DNA from: an uncultured Clostridium sp.
GTDB lineage: Bacteria; Bacillota; Clostridia; TANB77; CAG-508
Reading direction: 5' to 3'
Assembly (NCBI GenBank): GCA_930986425.1
Contig: CAKNJR010000001.1
Coordinates: forward strand, 62,001 to 126,000
Length of the DNA stretch: 64,000 nucleotides
This document shows positions 53,209 through 61,791 of this stretch, piece by piece. Below the pieces are notes generated by a model. It was not told the DNA's origin. It was given only the letters and a program-made list of their open reading frames with translations, and did no database searches. The position numbers were made by a program, and so were the translations under genes. Every line of letters begins with the position of its first letter. Position 1 is the first letter of the stretch.

Positions 53209-55965
53209 TTATTTTCCTAAAACTTCTCTACATCTTGGGCATAAGCCATCTTCTGTATGTTCATCATACATCCAGCATCTTTCACATTTTTCGCCATCAG
53301 CATGTTCAACTTTTATACCCATTTTTTCTTCCTTACGCTTGTTTTCTTCTATTTTTAATCCAGAAACTATTAAAACTAATTTTATTAAGTCTTCGTTTTC
53401 TTTTAAGAACTTGTATTCATCACCTTCTGCATAAATTGTAACTTTTGCATCTAGTGAATTTCCAATTGTTTTATTTGCTCTTGCAAGTTCCAATTCTTTT
53501 GAAACTACATCTTTTAGTTTTATTATTTTTTCCCATTTCTCTGACAATTCTTTATTATCCCATTTGTCATTTGGAGTTGGGTAATCTGTAAGCATTGGGC
53601 TTTCTACATTTTCTTGTACAGTATGCTTCATAGCTTTCCAAATTTCTTCTGCTGTAAATGAAGTCATTGGTGTTAATATTTTTACTAAAGCGTCTAGTGT
53701 ATAATACATTGTTGTTTGAGCTGCTCTTCTTTCAAGCGAATCAGCTTTTGAAGTATATAATCTATCTTTTATTATATCTAGATAGAAGCTACTCATATCT
53801 ACAACGCAGAATTGGTTTATATCGTGATAGCAATTTGCAAAATCATATTCATCATAATCTTTCGTGCAATCACGAATTAGCTTGTTAAGTCTTGTTAATG
53901 CCCACTTGTCTATTTCCATTAAATCTTCATAAGCAACTGGATTTTCTGGGTCGTAGTCATTTGTATTTCCTAATATATATCTTGCTGTATTTCTTATTTT
54001 TCTATAAACATCTGAGATTCCTTTTAATATATCATCAGATAAGTTTACGTCCATTGAATAATCAGCTGAAAGTACCCATAGTCTTAGTATATCTGCACCA
54101 TATTTTTTACATACATCTATTGGAGATACACCATTGCCTAAGCTCTTAGACATTTTTCTTCCTTGTCCATCCACAACAAATCCACAGCTTAATACTTCTT
54201 TATATGGAGCTATACCTTTTGTTGCAACAGATGTTAGAAGTGATGATTGGAACCAGCCTCTATATTGGTCATTTCCTTCAAGGTATAAATCTGCTGGATA
54301 GCTTAGTCCTCTTTCTACTAAAACACCTTGATGTGTTGAACCTGAGTCAAACCAAACGTCCATTATATCTGTTTCTTTTTTGAAATGTGTACATCCACAT
54401 TTAGCACATTTTGCGTCTTCCGGCATAAGCTCTTCTACTTCTTTTGCCCACCATGCATTTGAACCTTCTTTTCCAAATATATCTTGGATTTTCTTTATAG
54501 ATTCTTTTGTAACATATGGCTCTCCACAGTCTTCACAATAGAATATTGGAAGTGGAACTCCCCATGTACGTTGTCTAGATATGCACCAGTCATTTCTGCC
54601 TTTTATCATTTCTGTCATTCTTTCTTCGCCCCATGCTGGATGCCATTTAACTGTTTTAATAGCTTTTAAAACTTCATCTCTAAATCCATCAACTGATGCA
54701 AACCATTGTGGTGTTGCCCTGAATATGATAGGTTTTTTACATCTCCAGCAATGTGGATATGAGTGAACTAATTTAACTGCTTTTAATAAGTAACCATTTT
54801 CTTCAAGCCATTTTGTTATTTCTTTATTTGATTTAGCATAGTACATTCCTGCAAAAGGTCCTGCTTCTTCTGTTTGAACACCTTTGTCATTTACTGCAAC
54901 TTTTATTTCTAGACCATCTTTTAGGCTTTGTAAATAGTCTTCTTTACCATATCCAGGTGCAGTGTGTACAGCTCCAGTACCTTCTTCTAATGTAACATTA
55001 ACTCCATCTTCTCCGCCTAAAACAACTACTGAATTTCTTTCTAGGAATGGATGTCTACATTGTACTCCTTTTAACTCTTCACCTTTAAATGTTTTTAAAA
55101 CTTCGTAATCTTCTATTTCAGCAAGTTTCATAACTTTTTCTACAAAATCACTTGCTATAACTAAGTTTCCAACATTTGTTTTTACTAAGCTATATTCAAA
55201 GTCTGGTCCTACTGTAATTGCCATATTTCCAGGTAATGTCCAAGGAGTAGTTGTCCAAATTACTATATAAGTATTTTCATCATCTAATATTCCTTTTCCA
55301 TCAACAACTGGGAATTTAACATATATAGAAGTAGCTTCATCATCCTTGTATTCAATTTCTGCTTCAGCTAATGCTGTTTCACAATCAGTACACCAATAAA
55401 CTGGTTTTAATCCTTTATATATATATCCTTTTTGATACATATCTCCGAATACGCCAATTTGTCTAGCTTCCATTTTAGGGTCATAAGTAATATATGGATG
55501 CTCCCAATCTCCTAGAACTCCTAAACGTTTGAATCCTTCTGTTTGAATATCTTTATATTTTCTAGTAAAATCTTGGCAAGTATCTCTAAATTGTGTAACA
55601 GGAATTTTACTTCTGTCTAGTCCTAATTTTTCAATAGCTTTCTTTTCAGTTGGCATACCATGAGTATCATAACCAGGTACATATGGTGAATAATAGCCTT
55701 TCATTGACTTGTATCTAACAATAGTATCTTTTAGAATTTTATTTAGAGCATGTCCTGCATGTATTTCTCCATTTGCATATGGAGGTCCATCGTGAAGTAC
55801 AAAGCTTGGATGTTCTTCATTCTTCTTTAAAATCTTTTCATACAAACCATTTTCAAAAACATTTTCTAATATACCTGGTTCTTTTTCAGGTAAATTTCCT
55901 CTCATAGGAAAATCTGTTTTTGGTAAGTTAAGTGTTTGACTGTAGTCTTTCTTTTCTTTTTCCAT
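53209..55965 (-). CDS. ileS: isoleucyl-tRNA synthetase
   Basis: 918 residues, full length. Class I HIGH-type motif PPYANGEIHAGHALNK (~58-73), editing domain with TGAVHTAPGYG and GREMSKSLGN-type KMSKS in GRKMSKSLGNG (~595), WWAKEV, and a C-terminal zinc finger CERCWMYDEHTEDGLCPRC. AAGGAGG before the ATG. Regulated by the T-box leader at 55966-56292 (specifier ATC). Confidence 0.98.
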   Translation of the reverse strand: MEKEKKDYSQTLNLPKTDFPMRGNLPEKEPGILENVFENGLYEKILKKNEEHPSFVLHDGPPYANGEIHAGHALNKILKDTIVRYKSMKGYYSPYVPGYDTHGMPTEKKAIEKLGLDRSKIPVTQFRDTCQDFTRKYKDIQTEGFKRLGVLGDWEHPYITYDPKMEARQIGVFGDMYQKGYIYKGLKPVYWCTDCETALAEAEIEYKDDEATSIYVKFPVVDGKGILDDENTYIVIWTTTPWTLPGNMAITVGPDFEYSLVKTNVGNLVIASDFVEKVMKLAEIEDYEVLKTFKGEELKGVQCRHPFLERNSVVVLGGEDGVNVTLEEGTGAVHTAPGYGKEDYLQSLKDGLEIKVAVNDKGVQTEEAGPFAGMYYAKSNKEITKWLEENGYLLKAVKLVHSYPHCWRCKKPIIFRATPQWFASVDGFRDEVLKAIKTVKWHPAWGEERMTEMIKGRNDWCISRQRTWGVPLPIFYCEDCGEPYVTKESIKKIQDIFGKEGSNAWWAKEVEELMPEDAKCAKCGCTHFKKETDIMDVWFDSGSTHQGVLVERGLSYPADLYLEGNDQYRGWFQSSLLTSVATKGIAPYKEVLSCGFVVDGQGRKMSKSLGNGVSPIDVCKKYGADILRLWVLSADYSMDVNLSDDILKGISDVYRKIRNTARYILGNTNDYDPENPVAYEDLMEIDKWALTRLNKLIRDCTKDYDEYDFANCYHDINQFCVVDMSSFYLDIIKDRLYTSKADSLERRAAQTTMYYTLDALVKILTPMTSFTAEEIWKAMKHTVQENVESPMLTDYPTPNDKWDNKELSEKWEKIIKLKDVVSKELELARANKTIGNSLDAKVTIYAEGDEYKFLKENEDLIKLVLIVSGLKIEENKRKEEKMGIKVEHADGEKCERCWMYDEHTEDGLCPRCREVLGK

Positions 55966-56292
55966 AATTACCTCCTTGAATTTGTGGGTGCTATTATTTT
56001 TTATTGAATAGGAAAAACTTGATTTTTCCTATTCAATAAAAAGACTTCATCCTTTTAGGACGAAGTCTTTCCGCGGTACCACCTAATTTAAAAGAATTTA
56101 TATTATTTCTTATTCTTTTCTCTCTAATATCTTTAACGCAGATTTACGGCTTAAACTAATAACAACCGCTTTCGTCTAAGCAACATATAAGTGATAATAA
56201 ATAAATAGTTTCTTACTAGCATCTCACCACCACTAGCTCTCTATAAAGGCTTGTTTATTTACCGTGTCTTATATATAGTTTTTATATATGAT
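55966..56292 (-). promoter_or_regulatory. T-box leader for ileS (tRNA-Ile)
   Basis: Minus strand TTAGGTGGTACCGCGG (canonical T-box, ~56071-56088), followed by terminator AAAGACTTCGTCC ... AGTCTTTTT (56038-56071). Stem I begins near AGAGAGCTAGTGG. The specifier reads ATC (56193-56195) followed by A and CTT, coding Ile. An extra perfect 17-bp hairpin at 56001-56039 lies between the terminator and ileS. Confidence 0.9.
56001..56039. repeat. perfect 17-bp inverted repeat between the T-box terminator and ileS
   Basis: TTATTGAATAGGAAAAA and TTTTTCCTATTCAATAA with loop CTTGA. It partly overlaps the A-run of the terminator. Not followed by U's on the minus strand, so not an ordinary terminator for ileS. 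Confidence 0.6.
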
Positions 56293-56298
56293 ATGACT

Positions 56299-56328
56299 AT
56301 TTTACAACGTTTTATGTAAAAAAGTCAA
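56299..56328 (-). promoter_or_regulatory. promoter for ileS
   Basis: Minus strand TTGACT (56323-56328), 18-nt spacer, TAAAAT (56299-56304), just before the T-box leader. Confidence 0.65.
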
Positions 56329-56361
56329 GGTTTTTCTGTAAATCTAATTCATATTTTAAAT

Positions 56362-57039
56362 TTACTTTTTGTCTTTTTCTATATTTTCCACATTTTCTAT
56401 AGATTCGCTTTTCATTTTCTTGTTGGTCTTCTTCTTTTTTCTAAATCCAAACCACCAAACTAGAATTGCTACAAAAGCAATTACTAGTAATACCAAAATC
56501 ACATTTGAGAACTGGTCAAAAATATTTACAACTGTTTCCCATGAATCGCCTAAAGCTTTTCCTAAGCATACTAATACAGTATTCCAAATTGTTGAACCTA
56601 ATATTGTATACAATAAGAATTTCCACATTTTCATTTCACTCATACCAGCAGGAATTGAAATTAAACTTCTTACTATTGGTATGAATCTACAAATAAATAC
56701 AGTTTTTTGCCCTTTTGTATCAAACCATTTATCTGCTTTTTCTATATCTGATTTCTTTAATCTAAGAACTTTGCCTATTTTCCCAGATATTATTCTTTCT
56801 AATCTCTCTTTATTTAAAATTTTACCAATTAGATATAGTACAATCGCTCCAATAGTTGAACCTAATGTCGCTGCGATTATTACTCCAACCACATTTAGTG
56901 CAGTTTTTGTTGTCATGAATCCACCAAATGCTAATATTACTTCTGAAGGTATTGGTGGAAATATATTTTCTATTGCAATAAGCAAACCTACTCCTAAATA
57001 CCCCCAATTTTCAATTATTTGTATAATAAATTCTTGCAT
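56362..57039 (-). CDS. DedA-family membrane protein
   Basis: About 225 residues from the ATG at 57039; no strong ribosome site is directly upstream, while AAGGAG lies ~30 nt away, so the start is uncertain (a TTG at 57096 is open). Family motifs: ENIFPPIPSEVILAFGGF, GSTIGAIVLYLIGK, FICRFIPIVRSLISIPAGMSEM. Four to five helices. DedA proteins are undecaprenyl-phosphate/lipid transporters needed for envelope integrity. Basic C-terminal tail. Confidence 0.88.
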   Translation of the reverse strand: MQEFIIQIIENWGYLGVGLLIAIENIFPPIPSEVILAFGGFMTTKTALNVVGVIIAATLGSTIGAIVLYLIGKILNKERLERIISGKIGKVLRLKKSDIEKADKWFDTKGQKTVFICRFIPIVRSLISIPAGMSEMKMWKFLLYTILGSTIWNTVLVCLGKALGDSWETVVNIFDQFSNVILVLLVIAFVAILVWWFGFRKKKKTNKKMKSESIENVENIEKDKK

Positions 57040-57157
57040 TTTTTTATTTTCGTATATTAAATACTTTCTCCTTATATTATTTAGATTTTTTTGCAAAATC
57101 TATAAAACAATTTAAAAATTATAGTAATAAGATTATTCTTATATAATTTTAACTAAT

Positions 57158-58462
57158 TTATTTTTCTTCATACCCAGGCTTTTTCAATAATTTAAACATA
57201 TTTGTTTTATATTTTTCTACACCTGGTTGATTAAATGGATTTACTTCTAAAAGCTCTGCTGACATAGCACATGCTTTTTCAAAGAAATATATGAGTTGTC
57301 CTACTGTTTCCTCATTAAGTTCATCTATATGAATAATTATGTTTGGTACTTTGCCTTCTGAATGTGCTTTTATTGTTCCTTGCATTGCCATTTTATTTAC
57401 ATAGCTTAATTTTTTGCCATACAAATAATTCAAATTATCTAAGTTATCTTCATCCATGTTTATTGTAATATCTGTATTTGAGTTTTCAATATCTAAAACT
57501 GTTTCAAATAATATTTTTCTTCCTTCTTGTATATATTGTCCTAATGAATGTAAGTCAGTTGTAAATTCTGCTCCTGATGGGAATAAACCTTTTCCATCCT
57601 TTCCTTCACTTTCACCAAATAGTTGCTTCCACCATTCTATAAAATAATGCATTCTTGGATTATATGAAACTAACATTTCTACTGATTTATCTCTTTCATA
57701 TAATAAATTTCGCACAACAGCATATTGATAGCATTGATTATATTCAAGTGAACTGTCTGAATATTTATCCATTGCAAATCTAGCGCCTTCCATTATTTTA
57801 TCTATGTCTAAGCCACTTGCTGCAATTGGTAAAAGACCTACTGCTGTAAGAACTGAGAATCTTCCTCCTACATCATCTGGTATTACAAAACTTTCATAGC
57901 CTTCAGCTTCTGATAATTGTTTTAATGCTCCCTTTTTCTTATCAGTTGTTACATATATTCTTTTTCTAGCTTCTTTGATTCCATATTTTCCTTCTAGAAT
58001 TTCTCTAAAAATTCTAAAAGCAATCGCTGGTTCTGTGGTAGTTCCTGATTTAGATATTACATTAATACTAAAGTCTTTTCCTTCTAGTACTTCTATAACA
58101 TCATTTATGTAATCTGGGCTTAGGTTATTTCCAACAAATATAATATGTGGTTTATCATCTTTCATTTGTGAAAATGAACTATGTAATGCTTCAATAACAG
58201 CCCTAGCTCCTAAGTATGAGCCACCAATTCCTATAACTAATAAAATATCTGAATCTTTTCTAATTTTTTGAGCACATTTTTTAATTCTTTCAAATTCTTT
58301 TTTATCATATTCAGTTGGTAGTTTAAGCCAACCTAAAAATTCGCTTTCATCTTCAGATTTGTCTAGTAGTTCTTGATTTATTTCTTCTACAACACCTGCA
58401 TGTTCTAATATTTCTTCCATTTTAACTTTTGATTCTTTAAAATCCAATTTAATATTTGCCAT
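57158..58462 (-). CDS. pgi: glucose-6-phosphate isomerase
   Basis: 434 residues, as in the short Gram-positive type. [33 protein letters not shown] (phosphate-binding Ser/Thr cluster), [19 protein letters not shown], and [16 protein letters not shown] for the active-site Glu/His are all present. Interconverts glucose-6- and fructose-6-phosphate. AAAGGAGGA before the ATG. Monocistronic by appearance. Confidence 0.96.
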   Translation of the reverse strand: MANIKLDFKESKVKMEEILEHAGVVEEINQELLDKSEDESEFLGWLKLPTEYDKKEFERIKKCAQKIRKDSDILLVIGIGGSYLGARAVIEALHSSFSQMKDDKPHIIFVGNNLSPDYINDVIEVLEGKDFSINVISKSGTTTEPAIAFRIFREILEGKYGIKEARKRIYVTTDKKKGALKQLSEAEGYESFVIPDDVGGRFSVLTAVGLLPIAASGLDIDKIMEGARFAMDKYSDSSLEYNQCYQYAVVRNLLYERDKSVEMLVSYNPRMHYFIEWWKQLFGESEGKDGKGLFPSGAEFTTDLHSLGQYIQEGRKILFETVLDIENSNTDITINMDEDNLDNLNYLYGKKLSYVNKMAMQGTIKAHSEGKVPNIIIHIDELNEETVGQLIYFFEKACAMSAELLEVNPFNQPGVEKYKTNMFKLLKKPGYEEK

Positions 58463-58592
58463 TAGATTCCTCCTTTGATTTTTGTTAATTAAGATATTAT
58501 TACTATCTTGTTAACTTAAACTAATTTGCTAATATTTTATTATACTATGGAAATAGTTTCAAGCCTTTTTTAAAGATTTATATTAAAATCAT

Positions 58593-59723
58593 TTACATCT
58601 CCTCAATTATTCTTGCCAAATATTTCATTGCTCCCATGCTTTCTTCTAAAGTATTACCGGTTGACCCCACTTCAATAATGCAAGCAGCTTTTGCAACATG
58701 TTGATTGTATTCTGAATTTCTTAATATTATTGGTTTAAAAAGCCCTGGATACAATTCATTTGCTTTTTGCTGAACTTTAATAGCAAACTTTAAATTTTGC
58801 AACCAATTTGTATGTGCTGAATTTGCTCCATCTGTACCTATTACAAACATAAGTTGAGATACATATTCATCTCCAATTTTTACTCTCGGTCCATAAGTTT
58901 CATCTGCTATTGCATCTCTATGCAAATCTATTACTATATCTGCATCTTGGTTTGTACTTAATACATTTTGAGCTGTAACAAGTGACCTTGAATATGAGCC
59001 ATTATACGCAGGATAATCATGATATGTCCTATCGTGAATTACTGTACAACCATAAGTACTTAGCCATTTTTCAAGTTCATCACCTACTCTTGAAACTGAA
59101 AAGTTCAAATCTATTGTTCTAAAATTTCCACTGGCAGTATATTGGTATTGTTCAGTTGGAGTATAACTTTCACAAGTATGTGTATGATAAATTACCACTT
59201 TGTTTTTATTTACTTCCACATCTGGTGTTAACATTTCTTGTGTTAATTGATAATTTGTTCCATTATTAATAAAAACCCCGTTATACTCGTCCGTATATCT
59301 TGGATTTACTCCACTATTATCTACTTCCGTTACTGTTAACTCTTTATTTATTTCTCCATTAGAAGTTTCATTTTGCGAATTCTCTTCACTTACATTATTA
59401 TTGTTCTGTTCTTCAACATTAGCAGTATTTTCTTCTACTATTTCATTATCTTCTATTGACTCCATCACTTCTAATTCAGAAGAAAAAGCAAATTTTATAC
59501 CACTTGTTTCTTTGGTTTCTTCTACTTTCTTATTGATACCAATCTGTGGTAACATATCATCTATACAGAAAAGCCATGCACTTGATGAATCAGTAGCAGT
59601 TTCAGTTTCACCATCTTTTTTTCCTATTTCAAGTACCTTTATAACTAAAGCTACTGCTACTAATACAATAATAATTTTCGCTAAATATCCAATTAAATCT
59701 TTTACCTTAAATACTTTTATCAT
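58593..59723 (-). CDS. spoIIP: stage II sporulation protein P
   Basis: 376 residues. N-terminal helix (YLAKIIIVLVAVALVIKVLEI), a charged Asn/Glu linker (~110-130), then the SpoIIP amidase/endopeptidase core: IYHTHTCESYTP, NFSVSRVGDELEKWL, DIVIDLHRDA, LRNSEYNQHVAKAACIIEVGSTGNTLEES. His, Glu and Asp ligands of this zinc-type hydrolase are visible. It degrades septal peptidoglycan during engulfment with SpoIID. Ribosome site weak. Together with the gerA genes it marks a spore former. Confidence 0.93.
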   Translation of the reverse strand: MIKVFKVKDLIGYLAKIIIVLVAVALVIKVLEIGKKDGETETATDSSSAWLFCIDDMLPQIGINKKVEETKETSGIKFAFSSELEVMESIEDNEIVEENTANVEEQNNNNVSEENSQNETSNGEINKELTVTEVDNSGVNPRYTDEYNGVFINNGTNYQLTQEMLTPDVEVNKNKVVIYHTHTCESYTPTEQYQYTASGNFRTIDLNFSVSRVGDELEKWLSTYGCTVIHDRTYHDYPAYNGSYSRSLVTAQNVLSTNQDADIVIDLHRDAIADETYGPRVKIGDEYVSQLMFVIGTDGANSAHTNWLQNLKFAIKVQQKANELYPGLFKPIILRNSEYNQHVAKAACIIEVGSTGNTLEESMGAMKYLARIIEEM

Positions 59724-59760
59724 AATAAAAATTATATTCTTTGTACATTAATTTTATGTT

Positions 59761-59796
59761 AAAAAATATGGTATGTAAATTTTACACACCATATTA
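59761..59796 (-). terminator. terminator after pilin-like gene 3
   Basis: Minus strand stem AATATGGTGTGTAAA / TTTACATACCATATT, then TTTT. It ends the pilin-like transcript before spoIIP. Confidence 0.8.
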
Positions 59797-59861
59797 TACA
59801 CTCTCCATTCTCAAATATTTTACGAAAAGGACCGTCCCTATTGACATCTTTACTAATTTTC

Positions 59862-61118
59862 TTACTCTTTTGGCACTTGCTGTATTGTGACTCCAGATTC
59901 TAGAGAAACTACGGAACGCACGCAGGCACCGACATCACGCTCGTTACCGTCCGAGTAGAAGAAGGCGCCAGCGCTAGACACAAGGCCAAAACCCTCACCA
60001 GCCTCAACCGCTCCGGGACCGAAGTCCGCATAGCTAGAGCCCGAAACGACCCCACGAGATGAAAGGAAGCATATTGGCATTTGCGAACTTTCGCTACTAA
60101 ATATTAATTCATACTCTGTTTGGTTATCTGCTATTTTGTATGGCATTCCTACTTCTCCCATATCTTGTGGCGCTACTGCGTAGTAATATCCATCTACTGT
60201 TCCTGTTATTGTTCCTGCTCTTGTTCCCTCTGGTTCACCTGCATTTTTCTCAGCCAAATAACTTTCTGGCGTATACGCATTATCATATGAATATGTTTCT
60301 CCGTAATCTGCTCCTTCCGAGTCATTTTGTAATGAATAGATATCATATTCTCCTATCTCGCTGTTTGCCATATGGAATAATTCGTTCATATCTTCTACTT
60401 TCATACTTCTTGCTTCTTCTACATATTGCATATTTTCAAATAATTCTTTACTTATTTGGTCTGGTACTAAGTAGCCTGTCTCGTAACTTTGAGCTCCATA
60501 CATATATAGCAATCCATCTGCATTATCTGACTCCAATGGTGTTTCCATTATTAGCTTTATTCCACCTGTTTCACTATCTATTCCTAGTACTCTCCATCTT
60601 ATATTATTATTTTTTGTGCTACTTATTGTATATGTTTGGTTTGAACTATATCCTGTTAGAGCTGAAGTTGCTACATCTGATGAGGCACTTGTTGGTGTAT
60701 TTAATTGTAAATAGTCTCCTACGTGCAAATGATTTTCTGGGTCTGAACAACTTGTTCCATCACATCCATCTGCCTCTGCATTTAAGAACATTCTTACTAA
60801 TGTTCCTTCTGCTGGCACTTCTGTTCCTCCGTTTCCTTCCAAATAACCTGCCATCCAATCTTCTAGTTCGCCCATTGCTAACTGTTCATTACTTTCTGCG
60901 TTTCGCCACGTATTTGCTGCTGTTTGCGCTCTACTAAATATTCCATTTTGTCCTATTGTTAAGTTAAGTGCTATTCCCGCTAATATCAAAAGGACTATTA
61001 TTGTTACTACTAACGCTATTAATGTAATTCCTTTTACTCCTTTTGCTACTTTGTGCACTGTAAGTTTTGTACGTTTTTTTGAGCTTTCATCATTAATGTT
61101 TAAACTTTTATTTTCCAT
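59862..61118 (-). CDS. pilin-like variable surface protein 3 (intact)
   Basis: 418 residues; AGGGGAG precedes the ATG. A basic leader (KKRTKLTVHKVAKGVK) then GITLIALVVTIIVLLILAG, prepilin-like but Ala at mature position 5 instead of Glu. The middle has NTPTSASSDV and YTISSTKNNNIRWRVLGIDSE, parallel to NYQNPTSG and WIVLGLSED of the other two. The C-terminus SSRGVVSGSSYADFGPGAV and FFYSDG with CVRSVVSLES is the GC-rich cassette. It is the only unbroken one of three paralogues, and its leader is the same type (61393-61446). Confidence 0.85.
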   Translation of the reverse strand: MENKSLNINDESSKKRTKLTVHKVAKGVKGITLIALVVTIIVLLILAGIALNLTIGQNGIFSRAQTAANTWRNAESNEQLAMGELEDWMAGYLEGNGGTEVPAEGTLVRMFLNAEADGCDGTSCSDPENHLHVGDYLQLNTPTSASSDVATSALTGYSSNQTYTISSTKNNNIRWRVLGIDSETGGIKLIMETPLESDNADGLLYMYGAQSYETGYLVPDQISKELFENMQYVEEARSMKVEDMNELFHMANSEIGEYDIYSLQNDSEGADYGETYSYDNAYTPESYLAEKNAGEPEGTRAGTITGTVDGYYYAVAPQDMGEVGMPYKIADNQTEYELIFSSESSQMPICFLSSRGVVSGSSYADFGPGAVEAGEGFGLVSSAGAFFYSDGNERDVGACVRSVVSLESGVTIQQVPKE

Positions 61119-61305
61119 CGTTTTTCTCCCCTCTTTTGAATTTCTTTTTGATGCAACCGTTATTACTGCTGATTCTTTTTGATTTTTCTCATCGTGAATT
61201 TTATGTCTCCTTTCATTTGTTTAGTATTATCACCAATAATTCGTTTTTTATGTTATACCATAAAAGTTTTTATTTTGCAATTGTTTTTAATTGCATTTGT
61301 GTATT

Positions 61306-61357
61306 AAAAAACTATGCTAATTAGACAATTTTAAATACGTCTAAAAAGCATAGTTTT
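61306..61357 (-). terminator. attenuator terminator upstream of pilin-like gene 3
   Basis: Outer stem AAAACTATGC / GCATAGTTTT, inner stem TAGAC / GTCTA, then TTTTTT. It lies 35 nt after the leader stop, 187 nt before the pilin ATG. The alternative leader frame stops at 61331-61333 within the loop region. Confidence 0.8.
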
Positions 61358-61392
61358 ATCTCTATGTTTACTTAAATATATTTGGTTAAATC

Positions 61393-61446
61393 TTACAATA
61401 TATATATATATATATATACAGCCCCAAGGGTTTCAGCGATTTTCAT
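61393..61446 (-). CDS. leader peptide ORF with (TA)9 repeat, pilin-like gene 3
   Basis: 17 codons, MKIAETLGAVYIYIYIL, with AAGGAAG upstream of ATG at 61446. The TA tract (61398-61419) ends in TTG TAA. Removing one TA or adding two would join the frame VRFNQIYL...TMLFRRI ending in the terminator loop; adding one gives another short frame. Core IAETLxAVYIYIYI is nearly identical to the copy at 40781-40837. Confidence 0.7.
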   Translation of the reverse strand: MKIAETLGAVYIYIYIL

Positions 61447-61516
61447 TCGTTTTATTCTTCCTTTTTAAATTTTTATTTTTTCAAATCTGTCCTTGCAATT
61501 TTTAATTTCCATTTTC

Positions 61517-61545
61517 ATTTTACACTTACGCCTATTTTTAGTCAA
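61517..61545 (-). promoter_or_regulatory. promoter for leader/pilin-like gene 3
   Basis: Minus strand TTGACT (61540-61545), 17-nt spacer, TAAAAT (61517-61522). Confidence 0.7.
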
Positions 61546-61743
61546 GTAATTCTATATTACATTTTCATTACAATTTGCTCGGTTAAAATATTTCTTCTAC
61601 TACATATCCATACTCTAATGGTTCTTTCATTTTCGCTTTTACTTCTTTAAAATCTAATTAATATTTGCATAATTTTTCAAAATTAGGAAAATCTAATAAA
61701 GAATTGCAAATTTAAAAATGCAAAACTGTTAAAATAATTAGAC

Positions 61744-61771
61744 AATATAGGAAAACTTGCCTATATTTTAT
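61744..61771 (+). terminator. hairpin upstream of gerA-type gene
   Basis: AATATAGG / CCTATATT with TTTTAT, 20 nt before the gerA ATG. It may end plus-strand transcription entering from upstream, or be an attenuator. The rest of 61546-61743 holds nothing that I can recognise. Confidence 0.45.
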
Positions 61772-61791
61772 AAATTATTAAGTGAGGATTT

